DNA of 21,740 nucleotides from Burkholderiales bacterium UBA1834 (GCA_002339015.1 DDJC01000065.1:18348-40087); one strand, 5' to 3'; positions 7,655 through 14,959 are shown, numbered from the stretch's first letter. A program made the numbers and translations. The notes: generated by a model from the sequence alone, not told the origin.

Positions 7655-8878
7655 TCAGGCGTGGCGCTTGCGGTAACCGTCCAGGAAGCGCGCAATGCGG
7701 CCGATGGCATCGCTCAGGTCGTCGCTGTTGGGCAGGAAGACCAGGCGGAAGTGGTCCGGGTGGATCCAGTTGAAACCCGTACCCTGCACGATCAGCACCT
7801 TCTCTTCGGCCAGCAGCTCGTAGGCGAACTGCTGGTCGTCGGCAATGGGGTACATCTTCGGGTCGAGCCTGGGAAACATGTACAGCGCCCCCTTGGGCTT
7901 GACCACGCTCACGCCCGGGATCTGGTTGAGCAGGTCATAGGCCAGATCGCGCTGCTTGCACAGGCGACCACCCGGCACGACCAGGTCCTTGATGCTCTGA
8001 TAGCCGCCCAGCGCCGTCTGGATAGCCAGCTGTCCCGGCGTGTTGGCGCACAGGCGCATTGAGGCCAGCATGTTCAGGCCCTCGATGTAATCACGCGCAT
8101 GGCGCTTCTCGCCGGACACCACCATCCAGCCGGCGCGGTAGCCGCAGGAACGGTAGTTCTTGGAGAGGCCATTGAAGGTGAGGAACAGCACGTCATCGGC
8201 CAGCGAGGCGATCGAGGTGTGCGTGTTGCCGTCGTACAGCGTCTTGTCGTAGATCTCGTCGGCCAGCACGATGAGGTTGTGCTGGCGGGCCAGGTCGACG
8301 ATCTCCTGCAGCAGGCTGTCCGGGTAGAGCGCGCCTGTCGGGTTGTTCGGGTTGATGACGACGATCGCCTTGGTGTTCGGCGTGATCTTGGCCTTGATGT
8401 CGGCGATGTCGGGGTACCAGTCGGATTGCTCGTCGCAGATGTAGTGCACGGGGCGACCGCCCGACAGCGACACCGCCGCCGTGTAAAGTGGGTAATCGGG
8501 CGCCGGCAGCAGCACCTCGTCGCCATCGTTGAGCATGGCATTGAGTGACATCACGATCAGCTCGGAGGCGCCATTGCCCAGGTAGACATCATCGACCGTG
8601 ACGCCCTGGATGCCCTTTTCCTGGCAATAGTGCACCACCGACTTGCGGGGCGCGAACAGGCCCTTGCTATCAGTGTAGCCCGCGGCGCCGGACAGATTGC
8701 GGATCATGTCCTGCACGATCTCGTCGGGCGGCTCCAGGCCGAACACCGCCAGGTTGCCGATGTTCAGCTTGATGATCTTGTGGCCGTCTTCTTCCATCTG
8801 CCGCGCCTTTTCCAGCACGGGCCCACGGATGTCGTAACAGACGCTGGCAAGCTTGCTGGACTTGGCGATCGGCTTCAA
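7655..8878 (-). CDS. alaA: Alanine transaminase AlaA (class I/II PLP aminotransferase), probable TTG start
   Basis: It closely resembles my recollection of E. coli AlaA (YfbQ), which makes alanine from pyruvate and glutamate. Matching segments include SSKLASVCYDIRGPV near the N-terminus, GNGASELIVMSLNAMLNDGD, the PLP-site INPNNPTG (175-182), LADEIYDKTLYD, and the Schiff-base lysine in FNGLSKNYR (K240). No in-frame ATG lies near the conserved N-terminus. I place the start at TTG 8878, with GGAG 6 nt upstream, giving 407 residues against about 405 in E. coli. The only in-frame ATG further upstream (9028) would add 50 unconserved residues and run into the promoter region of the divergent gene. 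The gene is upstream of hom and thrC on the same strand. Family assignment is firm; AlaA rather than a sister aminotransferase is very likely. Confidence 0.9.
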   Translation of the reverse strand: MKPIAKSSKLASVCYDIRGPVLEKARQMEEDGHKIIKLNIGNLAVFGLEPPDEIVQDMIRNLSGAAGYTDSKGLFAPRKSVVHYCQEKGIQGVTVDDVYLGNGASELIVMSLNAMLNDGDEVLLPAPDYPLYTAAVSLSGGRPVHYICDEQSDWYPDIADIKAKITPNTKAIVVINPNNPTGALYPDSLLQEIVDLARQHNLIVLADEIYDKTLYDGNTHTSIASLADDVLFLTFNGLSKNYRSCGYRAGWMVVSGEKRHARDYIEGLNMLASMRLCANTPGQLAIQTALGGYQSIKDLVVPGGRLCKQRDLAYDLLNQIPGVSVVKPKGALYMFPRLDPKMYPIADDQQFAYELLAEEKVLIVQGTGFNWIHPDHFRLVFLPNSDDLSDAIGRIARFLDGYRKRHA

Positions 8879-8967
8879 AACAGGCTCCAAAGAGACGTCG
8901 GTGGCGTGGGATGTGGTCCGCCATTGCGCCTGAATCGGGCACGGCAAGCGGTTTTTCTGGGGGAACC

Positions 8968-8973
8968 TACAAT
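8968..8973 (+). promoter_or_regulatory. Candidate -10 element for the Mth938-like gene
   Basis: TACAAT matches the sigma-70 -10 consensus at 5 of 6 positions and sits in the divergent intergenic region between alaA and the plus-strand gene. Transcription would start near 8980, giving a leader of about 60 nt. No good -35 is seen at 16-18 nt spacing, so confidence is limited. Confidence 0.35.
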
Positions 8974-9039
8974 TTAACCACACGCCGCCCCCTGCCTGCA
9001 CCCACGCACGCCCATGGCCCGCCACCATTTTCCGCCACG

Positions 9040-9414
9040 ATGAAGTTCCAACCCGACCGCCCCGAGGGCACCAACATCATCCACGCCGTCACGCGCACCC
9101 AGGTGTCCGTCAATGGCCAGCCCTACACCACCAGCGTGCTGGTGCCCGGCGATGCGCCCTTGAGCCTCTGGGGCCCCGAGAACCTGGCGGCCCTCACCGC
9201 CGATCACATCGCGGAAATCCTGCCCTTCAAGCCTGAACTGGTGATCCTGGGCAGCGGTCCTGCCTTGCGCTTTGCCCATCCGTCCGTGCTGCGCCCGCTG
9301 ATCGAGGCCGGCATCGGCGTGGAAACCATGGACACCCCGGCCGCGTGCCGCACCTACAACGTGCTGATGTCCGAAGGGCGCAAGGTTCTGGCGGCCCTCA
9401 TCATCCACGCGTGA
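9040..9414 (+). CDS. Mth938-like (DUF498/XCC1710-like) domain protein
   Basis: This 124-residue soluble protein fits the Mth938/DUF498 family, whose eukaryotic relatives include the complex I assembly factor NDUFAF3. The bacterial biochemical role is not established. The recognisable pattern is an N-terminal beta-rich half (VSVNGQPYTTSVLVPGD), then PELVILGSGPALRF, then the end segment GIGVETMDTPAACRTYNVLMSEGRKVLAALI. The last two are characteristic of the family. I chose the ATG at 9040 because family similarity begins there. Upstream in-frame sequence overlaps the intergenic promoter region and looks non-coding. The ribosome binding site is poor. It is divergent from alaA and lies 154 nt upstream of the peroxiredoxin gene. 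Confidence 0.85.
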   Translation: MKFQPDRPEGTNIIHAVTRTQVSVNGQPYTTSVLVPGDAPLSLWGPENLAALTADHIAEILPFKPELVILGSGPALRFAHPSVLRPLIEAGIGVETMDTPAACRTYNVLMSEGRKVLAALIIHA

Positions 9415-9497
9415 GCCTTGCCGGCACCTCAATGTGAAATCCCATGAACCAATCCGCATCCAGGGGCTCACACATTTTCGGGAAGGGATTGCTCCCG

Positions 9498-9538
9498 CGG
9501 GTCGGGGATAGACCCGAAGCTCGTTTTATAATCACGAG
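9498..9538 (+). promoter_or_regulatory. Promoter of the peroxiredoxin gene with two overlapping inverted repeats
   Basis: A perfect -10 hexamer TATAAT lies at 9527-9532, which would start transcription near 9539, about 30 nt before the ATG. No good -35 is visible. That region is instead occupied by the inverted repeat CGGGTC-7 nt-GACCCG (9498-9516). A second inverted repeat, CTCGT-9 nt-ACGAG (9520-9538), encloses the -10. Such placement suits repressor or activator sites. No known operator (for example an OxyR site) was recognised. Confidence 0.5.
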
Positions 9539-9568
9539 TTATTCACGCAGGTCGCTCAGCACTACAAC

Positions 9569-10048
9569 ATGACACCCGCTCTCAACAAACCTTTGCCGGA
9601 ATTCGAAGCAGCTGCCACGGGTGGTGTGAAGTTCACGCCTCAAGCCTTCCAGGGGCAGACTGTGATCCTTTATTTCTACCCGAAGGACCACACCCCGGGC
9701 TGCACGACCGAGGCCATGCAGTTCCGAGACAAGCACAAGGAATTCGTCAAGTCCGGCGCCGTCATCTTCGGCGTGTCGCGCGACAACATGGCCTCGCACG
9801 ACAAGTTCAAGGAAAACCTCGAGTTGCCCTACGAACTGATCGCCGACACTGAAGAAAAGCTCTGCCACATGTTCGGCGTGGTCAAGAACAAGATCATGTA
9901 CGGCAAGAAGGTCAAGGGCATCGAGCGCAGCACCTTCCTGATCGACGCCGACGGCGTGCTGCGCGCCGAATGGCGTGGCATCAAGGTGGCTGGCCACGTC
10001 GATGAAGTGCTCGACGCCGTCAAGGGCCTCAAGAAGGAAGCCGCCTGA
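9569..10048 (+). CDS. bcp: Thioredoxin-dependent peroxiredoxin, BCP/PrxQ type
   Basis: BCP/PrxQ enzymes reduce hydrogen peroxide and organic peroxides with thioredoxin in the cytoplasm. The 159-residue product has the normal length and layout: FQGQTVILYFYPKDHTPGCTTEA (27-49) with peroxidatic Cys45, then IFGVSRDNMASHDKF, LPYELIADTEEKLC and GIERSTFLIDADG. In E. coli BCP, cysteines lie at 45, 50 and 99, with Cys50 resolving. Here position 50 is Met, while Cys99 is kept. The protein must therefore act as a 1-Cys enzyme or resolve through Cys99 or an external thiol. The ATG at 9569 has no strong Shine-Dalgarno sequence. It is preceded by its own promoter and followed by a 289-nt intergenic region before phoH. 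Confidence 0.95.
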   Translation: MTPALNKPLPEFEAAATGGVKFTPQAFQGQTVILYFYPKDHTPGCTTEAMQFRDKHKEFVKSGAVIFGVSRDNMASHDKFKENLELPYELIADTEEKLCHMFGVVKNKIMYGKKVKGIERSTFLIDADGVLRAEWRGIKVAGHVDEVLDAVKGLKKEAA

Positions 10049-10179
10049 CATCACGTCGCGGCCCCTCAGCCCAACCCAGGGAGCCTAAACGCTTTCTTTT
10101 GTGAATTGCGTGACAGGTGGTGCTTGTTGTACCCCCCCGACATCCATGGGGACCCGGATGGCCCGCGCCACCGAGTGTG

Positions 10180-10185
10180 CATAAT
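10180..10185 (+). promoter_or_regulatory. Candidate -10 element of a phoH leader transcript
   Basis: CATAAT matches the -10 consensus at 5 of 6 positions. It lies in the 289-nt bcp-phoH gap, 8 nt before an ATG at 10193, so transcription could begin at or next to that ATG. There is no clear -35. The rest of the gap before it (10049-10179) shows nothing I can name. Confidence 0.3.
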
Positions 10186-10192
10186 GGGTTTC

Positions 10193-10318
10193 ATGCATCT
10201 GGGTTGTCATCGACATCACGCTGACTTGTCTCCCCGGCCCCAACGGTCGGCGGAGCGCCCCGGCTCAAGGTCAAGGCCGCACACTGTTGTGCGGCCTTTT
10301 TGTTTGTGCCTAGCCTGA
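10193..10318 (+). CDS. Candidate short leader peptide upstream of phoH
   Basis: An open frame of 41 codons starts MHLGCHRHHADLSPRPQRS, with four His and one Cys among its first nine residues, then is Arg/Pro-rich and ends PFCLCLA. A second in-frame ATG lies 9 nt earlier at 10184. The frame runs through the whole intrinsic terminator and stops at TGA 10316-10318, 19 nt before the phoH ATG. A ribosome translating it would cover the hairpin. I do not recognise it as a known peptide, there is no Shine-Dalgarno sequence, and the frame could be fortuitous. It is listed because its position relative to the terminator is what a translation-dependent attenuator would need. Confidence 0.25.
   Translation: MHLGCHRHHADLSPRPQRSAERPGSRSRPHTVVRPFCLCLA
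10273..10302 (+). terminator. Strong intrinsic terminator upstream of phoH
   Basis: An 11-bp perfect stem (10273-10283 with 10288-10298, core GGCCGCACA / TGTGCGGCC) closes a CTGT loop and runs straight into TTTTT (10297-10301). It ends 36 nt before the phoH start codon, so it either ends the bcp transcript or acts as an attenuator for phoH. The opposite strand also has a short T-run (AA in the stem only), so it is mainly a plus-strand terminator. Confidence 0.88.
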
Positions 10319-10337
10319 AGAAAGACGGAACGCCACC

Positions 10338-12146
10338 ATGCCTCTTCCCAAGCCGCCTGCCAAACGTGCTGACATGCTCTCCACTGCGGACTACGAGTCC
10401 CAGCCCAAACCGGCCAAGACCGGGTTGAAACGCGGCGCCAAAACCAGCGCTTCCGTGGTTGCCATCCCGCCGGCGGCGCCTCGCATCACGCCCGCCCAGC
10501 CACCCGTGCTTGAACTCGTGCCGCGCCCCACCCCGGCCGCCACGGCCCCCGCCAAGGCCCCTGCCCGCGACACGGCCGGCAGGCCGGTCATCGTGCCGCC
10601 GGCCCAGCCCAACTCGCCGGTGGCCGAGCGCACCGGCAGCGACAGCCCGTCCAATGTCGCCGACAAGCCCGCCAGCGCCGCCCCCACCGGCCGCGCCACG
10701 GGCACCAGCGGCACCACCCGCCGGCGCAGGACGACAGGCCCGGCCAAGCTGTTCGTGCTGGACACCAATGTGCTGCTGCACGATCCGATGTCGCTGTTCC
10801 GTTTCGACGAGCACGACATCTACCTGCCCATGATCACGCTCGAAGAGCTGGACGGGCACAAGAAGGGCATGACCGAAGTGGCGCGCAACGCCCGCCAGGT
10901 CAGCCGTGACCTGGATGCCTTGGCCGCCGACATGGGCAGCCGCCAGCAGGCTGACCCTGCCAAGGGCATCGAGCTGGCCAAGACGGGGCATGTCGAGGCT
11001 GCCGGCAAGCTGTACTTCCAGACCACCGGAATGGACATCCAGCTGCCCACCGGTCTGCCGCAGGGCAAGGCCGACAACCAGATCCTGGGCGTGGTGCAGG
11101 CCCTGCGTGACAGCCATGCGGGCCGCGATGTGGTGCTGGTGTCCAAGGACATCAACATGCGCATCAAGGCCCGCGCCCTGGGCCTGCCCGCCGAGGATTA
11201 TTTCAACGACAAGACGCTGGAAGACGGCGACCTGCTCTACACCGGCGTGCTGCCGCTGCCGGCCGATTTCTGGGACCGCCACGGCAAGGGCATGGAGAGC
11301 TGGCAGCAGAACGGCATCACCTACTACCGCGTGAGCGGCCCCATGGTGCCGGCACTGCTGGTCAACCAGTTCGTCTACCTCGAAAGCCCCGGCGCCAGCC
11401 CCTGGTATGGCAAGGTCACCGAAATCACCGGCAAGACCGCCACGCTCAAGACCCTGAAGGACTACACCCATCAGAAGAACGCCGTGTGGGGCGTGACGGC
11501 CCGCAACCGTGAACAGAACTTCGCACTGAACCTGCTGATGGACCCGGAATGCGACTTCGTGACGCTGACGGGCTCGGCCGGTACCGGCAAGACGCTGATG
11601 ACCCTGGCCGCCGCGCTCAGCCAGGTGCTCGATGACCGCCGCTACACCGAGATCATCGTCACCCGCGTGACGGTGCCGGTGGGCGAGGACATCGGCTTCC
11701 TGCCCGGCACCGAGGAAGAAAAGATGTCGCCCTGGATGGGCGCCCTCGACGACAACCTCGAAGTTCTCTCTCGCGGCGACAGCGGCACGGGTGGCGCCGG
11801 CGAATGGGGGCGTGCCGCCGCCAACGAACTGGTGCGCAGCAAGATCAAGATCAAGAGCATGAACTTCATGCGCGGGCGCACCTTCCTCAACAAGATCGTC
11901 ATCATCGACGAGGCCCAGAACCTCACGCCCAAGCAGATGAAGACCCTGATCACACGCGCAGGCCCGGGAACCAAGATCATCTGCCTGGGCAACCTGGCGC
12001 AGATCGACACGCCCTACCTGACCGAAGGCAGTTCGGGCCTCACCTACGCCGTCGACAAGTTCAAGGGCTGGCCGCACAGCGGACACGTCACCCTGGCGCG
12101 CGGCGAACGCTCGCGTCTGGCAGATTTCGCCTCCGAAGTGCTTTGA
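10338..12146 (+). CDS. phoH: PIN domain-PhoH ATPase fusion protein (PhoH family)
   Basis: Proteins with this layout (PhoH2 type) are predicted RNA-acting ATPases that join a PIN ribonuclease domain to a PhoH helicase-like domain. PhoH2 proteins studied in mycobacteria unwind and cut RNA. The 602 residues comprise an Ala/Pro/Thr-rich, probably disordered N-terminus (1-135), a PIN domain from about 137 (KLFVLDTNVLLHDP, with the catalytic Asp142, and LEELDGHKKG), and a PhoH domain from about 390. The latter has Walker A GSAGTGKT at 412-419, Walker B IVIIDEAQN at 520-528 and ICLGNLAQIDTPYL further on. The ATG at 10338 follows CGGAA. A strong terminator ends 36 nt upstream of the gene, leaving almost no room for a separate promoter, and another follows the gene. 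The family is certain; the in vivo substrate is not known. Confidence 0.93.
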   Translation: MPLPKPPAKRADMLSTADYESQPKPAKTGLKRGAKTSASVVAIPPAAPRITPAQPPVLELVPRPTPAATAPAKAPARDTAGRPVIVPPAQPNSPVAERTGSDSPSNVADKPASAAPTGRATGTSGTTRRRRTTGPAKLFVLDTNVLLHDPMSLFRFDEHDIYLPMITLEELDGHKKGMTEVARNARQVSRDLDALAADMGSRQQADPAKGIELAKTGHVEAAGKLYFQTTGMDIQLPTGLPQGKADNQILGVVQALRDSHAGRDVVLVSKDINMRIKARALGLPAEDYFNDKTLEDGDLLYTGVLPLPADFWDRHGKGMESWQQNGITYYRVSGPMVPALLVNQFVYLESPGASPWYGKVTEITGKTATLKTLKDYTHQKNAVWGVTARNREQNFALNLLMDPECDFVTLTGSAGTGKTLMTLAAALSQVLDDRRYTEIIVTRVTVPVGEDIGFLPGTEEEKMSPWMGALDDNLEVLSRGDSGTGGAGEWGRAAANELVRSKIKIKSMNFMRGRTFLNKIVIIDEAQNLTPKQMKTLITRAGPGTKIICLGNLAQIDTPYLTEGSSGLTYAVDKFKGWPHSGHVTLARGERSRLADFASEVL

Positions 12147-12177
12147 TCAATCGCCGCACGCAGCGGCATCTCATTCC

Positions 12178-12202
12178 AACGGCCTGCCTGCAGGCCGTTT
12201 TT
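12178..12202 (+). terminator. Intrinsic terminator of phoH
   Basis: ACGGCCTG-cctg-CAGGCCGT (12179-12198) is an 8-bp perfect stem with a 4-nt loop, extendable by one A-T pair, followed by TTTTT (12198-12202). It lies 32 nt after the phoH stop, so phoH is probably monocistronic at its 3' end. Confidence 0.85.
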
Positions 12203-12321
12203 CATGGCGCGCGCAAGCACCCCTGCCACGGCGAGGACAAGATGCCCACGTACGCCAACAACGCTGGCATCCATGCACACTGGGCTGAATCACCATTCCA
12301 CCCACTTGCCCAGGAGCCTCC

Positions 12322-12738
12322 ATGCCTTCCACCCGCAAAGCCCGATCGCTGGCCACGCAGACCGCCGAGCTGGCCCTTGCCACACCACAGGTGATGGCGC
12401 ATCGCCTCACGCGCATGGCCCTGGCTGGTCACACGCCGTCGGCGCGAGACCGCAAGGAGTTTCACCTCATGGGGGCCGAAAAAGTCGCGGCCTTCCAGGA
12501 ATCATGGATGGCGATGGCCATGCAGGCCTGGCGCGTGCAGATGCAGATGCAGACGCAGATGTGGACCAGCGCCATGCAGGCCATGTGGATGCCCTGGAGC
12601 CGCCCTTCGCCATCCGGCGGCAACGCCATCGCGCAGTGGCAGAAGGCCACGCTGGGCATCCTGGGCCAGGGCCTGGGGCCGGTGCATCGCCGCGCGGTGG
12701 CCAACGCCAAGAGGCTTGGCCGCACCAGCCTGCGTTGA
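12322..12738 (+). CDS. Phasin-like, polyhydroxyalkanoate granule-associated protein (putative)
   Basis: This small basic, probably all-helical protein has 138 residues. The N-terminal third carries LATPQVMAHRLTRMALAG and SARDRKEFHLMGAEKVAAFQESW, a pattern I associate with short betaproteobacterial phasins that coat polyhydroxyalkanoate storage granules. A Met/Gln/Trp-rich amphipathic stretch follows (about 62-93, MAMAMQAWRVQMQMQTQMW), then a basic C-terminus. There is no signal peptide or membrane span. The ATG at 12322 follows AGGAG at 6 nt spacing, which makes it a convincing gene. It stands alone after the phoH terminator. The phasin label rests on remembered resemblance; other helical DNA- or granule-binding proteins cannot be excluded. 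Confidence 0.65.
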   Translation: MPSTRKARSLATQTAELALATPQVMAHRLTRMALAGHTPSARDRKEFHLMGAEKVAAFQESWMAMAMQAWRVQMQMQTQMWTSAMQAMWMPWSRPSPSGGNAIAQWQKATLGILGQGLGPVHRRAVANAKRLGRTSLR

Positions 12739-12799
12739 GGCCTGCGCGAGCAGGCGCATCTCTGGCACGATGAGAGCCTCCCGAAGCCAGACGATGTGA

Positions 12800-13174
12800 A
12801 TGACCGCCATGACCGAGCCCGGGCCCCGTGCGCCCCACCCCTCCCTGACATGGGACGAGTTCATGAAAGTGGAGTTGCGCGTGGGACGCATCGTGAGCGC
12901 CGAGCCGTTCCCGAAAGCACGCAAGCCCGCCTACATCCTGCAGGTCGACTTCGGCCCGGAGCTCGGCCTGCGCAAATCCAGCGCACAGATCACGGCGCTG
13001 TACACGCCCGAACAACTGGCCGGGCGACTGGTGGTGGCGGTGGTGAACTTCCCACCCAAGCAGATTGGGTCGATCATGTCGACGTGCCTGGTCACGGGCT
13101 TTCACAACGAACAGGGCGACGTGGCCCTGTGCGTACCCGACCGGAATGTGCCCCTGGGCACGCGTCTGCTTTGA
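12800..13174 (+). CDS. tRNA-binding domain protein, CsaA/YgjH type
   Basis: The 124-residue protein is a stand-alone EMAPII/CsaA-type OB-fold domain that binds tRNA; CsaA has also been described with chaperone-like, secretion-related activity. Family features are WDEFMKVELRVGRIVSAE (18-35), the central ITALYTPEQLAGR, and the conserved VNFPPKQIGSIMSTCLVTGF followed by VALCVPDRNVPLGTRLL at the C-terminus. The ATG at 12800 is followed by a second possible ATG three codons later at 12809, and neither has a strong Shine-Dalgarno sequence. It lies 61 nt after the phasin-like gene and 64 nt before the CWC gene, all on the plus strand. The domain assignment is firm; the physiological role is unclear. 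Confidence 0.9.
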   Translation: MTAMTEPGPRAPHPSLTWDEFMKVELRVGRIVSAEPFPKARKPAYILQVDFGPELGLRKSSAQITALYTPEQLAGRLVVAVVNFPPKQIGSIMSTCLVTGFHNEQGDVALCVPDRNVPLGTRLL

Positions 13175-13238
13175 ACGGCACCATGACGTTGCCATGCACG
13201 GGCCTGGGTACCACAATGCCGCCAGCAGACCCGACACA

Positions 13239-13481
13239 ATGACCAGCCCCACGCCCCTGCCGTATCACGCCTGCCCCCTGTGCGGTGGGCCCAACGCCTG
13301 TGCGCCCGCTCGCAGCGGCAGTGTCGACACGCCGTGCTGGTGCCGCGAAATCAAGGTGTCGCCACTGGCCCGGGCGCGCGTGGCCGGGCGTCAACCCATG
13401 GCCTGCCTGTGCCAGCAGTGCGCGGTGAGCGGCGGGCCTGTGGCACCGGACAACACATCGTCCACATCGCCGGGCCCGTGA
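13239..13481 (+). CDS. Small cysteine-rich CWC family protein
   Basis: This 80-residue protein carries CPLCGGPNACAPA near residues 12-24, TPCWC at about 31-35 and ACLCQQCA near 55-62. That makes eight cysteines in pairs typical of the cysteine-rich CWC family (named for Cys-Trp-Cys) and suggests zinc binding. The function of the family is unknown. Family similarity begins a few residues after the ATG at 13239. A longer in-frame start lies inside the preceding tRNA-binding gene and would add unconserved sequence. A -10-like CACAAT lies at 13212-13217. The gene converges with rlmD; the two stop codons are 14 nt apart and no terminator is visible between them. Confidence 0.82.
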   Translation: MTSPTPLPYHACPLCGGPNACAPARSGSVDTPCWCREIKVSPLARARVAGRQPMACLCQQCAVSGGPVAPDNTSSTSPGP

Positions 13482-13495
13482 TGGCCTGACGCGGC

Positions 13496-14959
13496 TCAGC
13501 GCTTCTCGAACACTGCCATGCTCTCGACGTGGGCGGTGTGCGGGAACATGTTGACCGCGCCGGCCGACACACAACGGTAGCCGCCCTGGTGCACCAGCAG
13601 GCCGGCATCGCGCGCCAGCGTGGCCGGGTTGCAGCTCACGTACACGATGCGCTTTGGAGGCACCCAGCCCGGCACCAGCGACGGATCCTGGTGCAGATCG
13701 GCCACGGCCTTGGCCAGGGCGAATGCCCCTTCACGCGGCGGGTCCACCAGCCACTTGTCGGCCTGCCCGTAGCTGGCCAGTTCGGCCGGCGTGATCTCGA
13801 ACAGATTGCGCGCCACGAAGCTGGTCTTGGCATCGACGCCATTGGCCCGCGCGTTCTCGCGCGACCGGGCCACCAGCTGTTCGCTGCCTTCGATGCCCAG
13901 CACCTCGCGCGCCTGCGTGGCCAACGGCAGGGTAAAGTTGCCCAGGCCGCAGAACCAGTCGATCACGCGCTCGTCAGGCTTCACATCGAGCAGCCGCAGC
14001 GCACGGCCCACCAGCACCTGGTTGATGTGGTGGTTGACCTGCGTGAAGTCCGTTGGCTTGAAGGGCATCGTGATGCCGAACTCGGGCAGGGTGTAGTCCA
14101 GCCCGGGCAGGGTTTCGTCCAGCGGGTGCACGGTGTCTGGCCCCTTGGGCTGAAGCCACCACGACAGGGTATGGCGCCCGCCCTCCCAGGCGCTGTGCTC
14201 GGCCGCGAAATCGCGCAGGCGCTGCACATCCGCGGCGCTGAGCGCTTCCAGGTGGCGCAGCACCAGCACCGTCACGCTCGTGCCCACGGCCACCTCGATC
14301 TGTGGCAGGCGGTCACGCTGGTCCATGGCATAGACCAGTTCGCGCAAGGGCATCAGCAGGCGGCTGATGTGCGGCGGCAGGATCTCGCAGGTCTGCATGT
14401 CGGCCACGTAGCGCGACTTGCGCTCATGGAAGCCCACCAGCACGGCGCACTTCTTGGGCACATGGCGCACCGACAGGCGCGCGCGGTAGCGGTAGCCCCA
14501 GGTGGGCCCTTCGATCGGGCGCAGCAGCGTCTCGGGCTTGACCTTGCCCAGGTGCCAGAGGTTGTCTTCCAGCACGCGCTGCTTGACCGCCACCTGCGCG
14601 GAAGGATGGAAGTGCTGCATCTTGCAGCCGCCGCACAGGCCGAAGTAGGTGCAGCGAGGAGTGACGCGCTGCGCGCTCTCGCTGCGGCGCTCGGCCATCG
14701 TGGCCTGTTCCCAGTTGTTCTTGCGGCGGGTGACGCTCACGCGCACCTCTTCGCCAGGCAGTGCATCTTCGATGAAGACAACCTTGCCATCGGGGCGATG
14801 GGCCACCCCCTGCGCTTCAAGGTCGAGCGATTCGACCTTCAGCCATTGCAGGTGGGGCGGCACGGCAGCCGCAGCCTCATCGATGGGGGCCACCGTGGCG
14901 GCTGGGGTAGGTGCCTGAGGGGACGTGGCAGGGGAAGTGGAAAGAATCTCGTCGGTCAT
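13496..14959 (-). CDS. rlmD: 23S rRNA (uracil-1939-C5)-methyltransferase RlmD
   Basis: RlmD (RumA) methylates U1939 of 23S rRNA with S-adenosylmethionine. The 487 residues contain an Ala/Pro-rich leader (1-35), a TRAM domain (about 37-95), the iron-sulfur cluster cysteines C103-x5-C109-x2-C112 plus C191, a Rossmann methyltransferase core (VIDWFCGLGNFTLPLA, LVDPPREGA), and the nucleophile Cys443 in YVSCNPATLARD. The [4Fe-4S] cysteines separate it from TrmA. The start at 14959 gives a normal length plus a short N-terminal extension. It lies 70 nt after nlpD. The ATG sits inside the arm of a 9-bp inverted repeat. RlmD is the best call; RlmC-like paralogues are less likely given the domain order. 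Confidence 0.93.
   Translation of the reverse strand: MTDEILSTSPATSPQAPTPAATVAPIDEAAAAVPPHLQWLKVESLDLEAQGVAHRPDGKVVFIEDALPGEEVRVSVTRRKNNWEQATMAERRSESAQRVTPRCTYFGLCGGCKMQHFHPSAQVAVKQRVLEDNLWHLGKVKPETLLRPIEGPTWGYRYRARLSVRHVPKKCAVLVGFHERKSRYVADMQTCEILPPHISRLLMPLRELVYAMDQRDRLPQIEVAVGTSVTVLVLRHLEALSAADVQRLRDFAAEHSAWEGGRHTLSWWLQPKGPDTVHPLDETLPGLDYTLPEFGITMPFKPTDFTQVNHHINQVLVGRALRLLDVKPDERVIDWFCGLGNFTLPLATQAREVLGIEGSEQLVARSRENARANGVDAKTSFVARNLFEITPAELASYGQADKWLVDPPREGAFALAKAVADLHQDPSLVPGWVPPKRIVYVSCNPATLARDAGLLVHQGGYRCVSAGAVNMFPHTAHVESMAVFEKR

Noticed and set aside
10049..10302. A known structured RNA (6S, SRP RNA or tmRNA) in the bcp-phoH gap
   Set aside because: None of the hallmark segments of these RNAs is present; only the terminator and the short open frame stand out.
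10191..12086. A 631-codon minus-strand open frame opposite phoH
   Set aside because: It mirrors the codon bias of phoH; its composition is Gly/His/Val-rich and without motifs, while phoH carries clear PIN and Walker motifs.
12739..12754. GCCTGC-gcga-GCAGGC hairpin right after the phasin-like gene as a terminator
   Set aside because: The 6-bp stem is not followed by a T-tract, so it may be chance in GC-rich sequence; I did not list it as a terminator.
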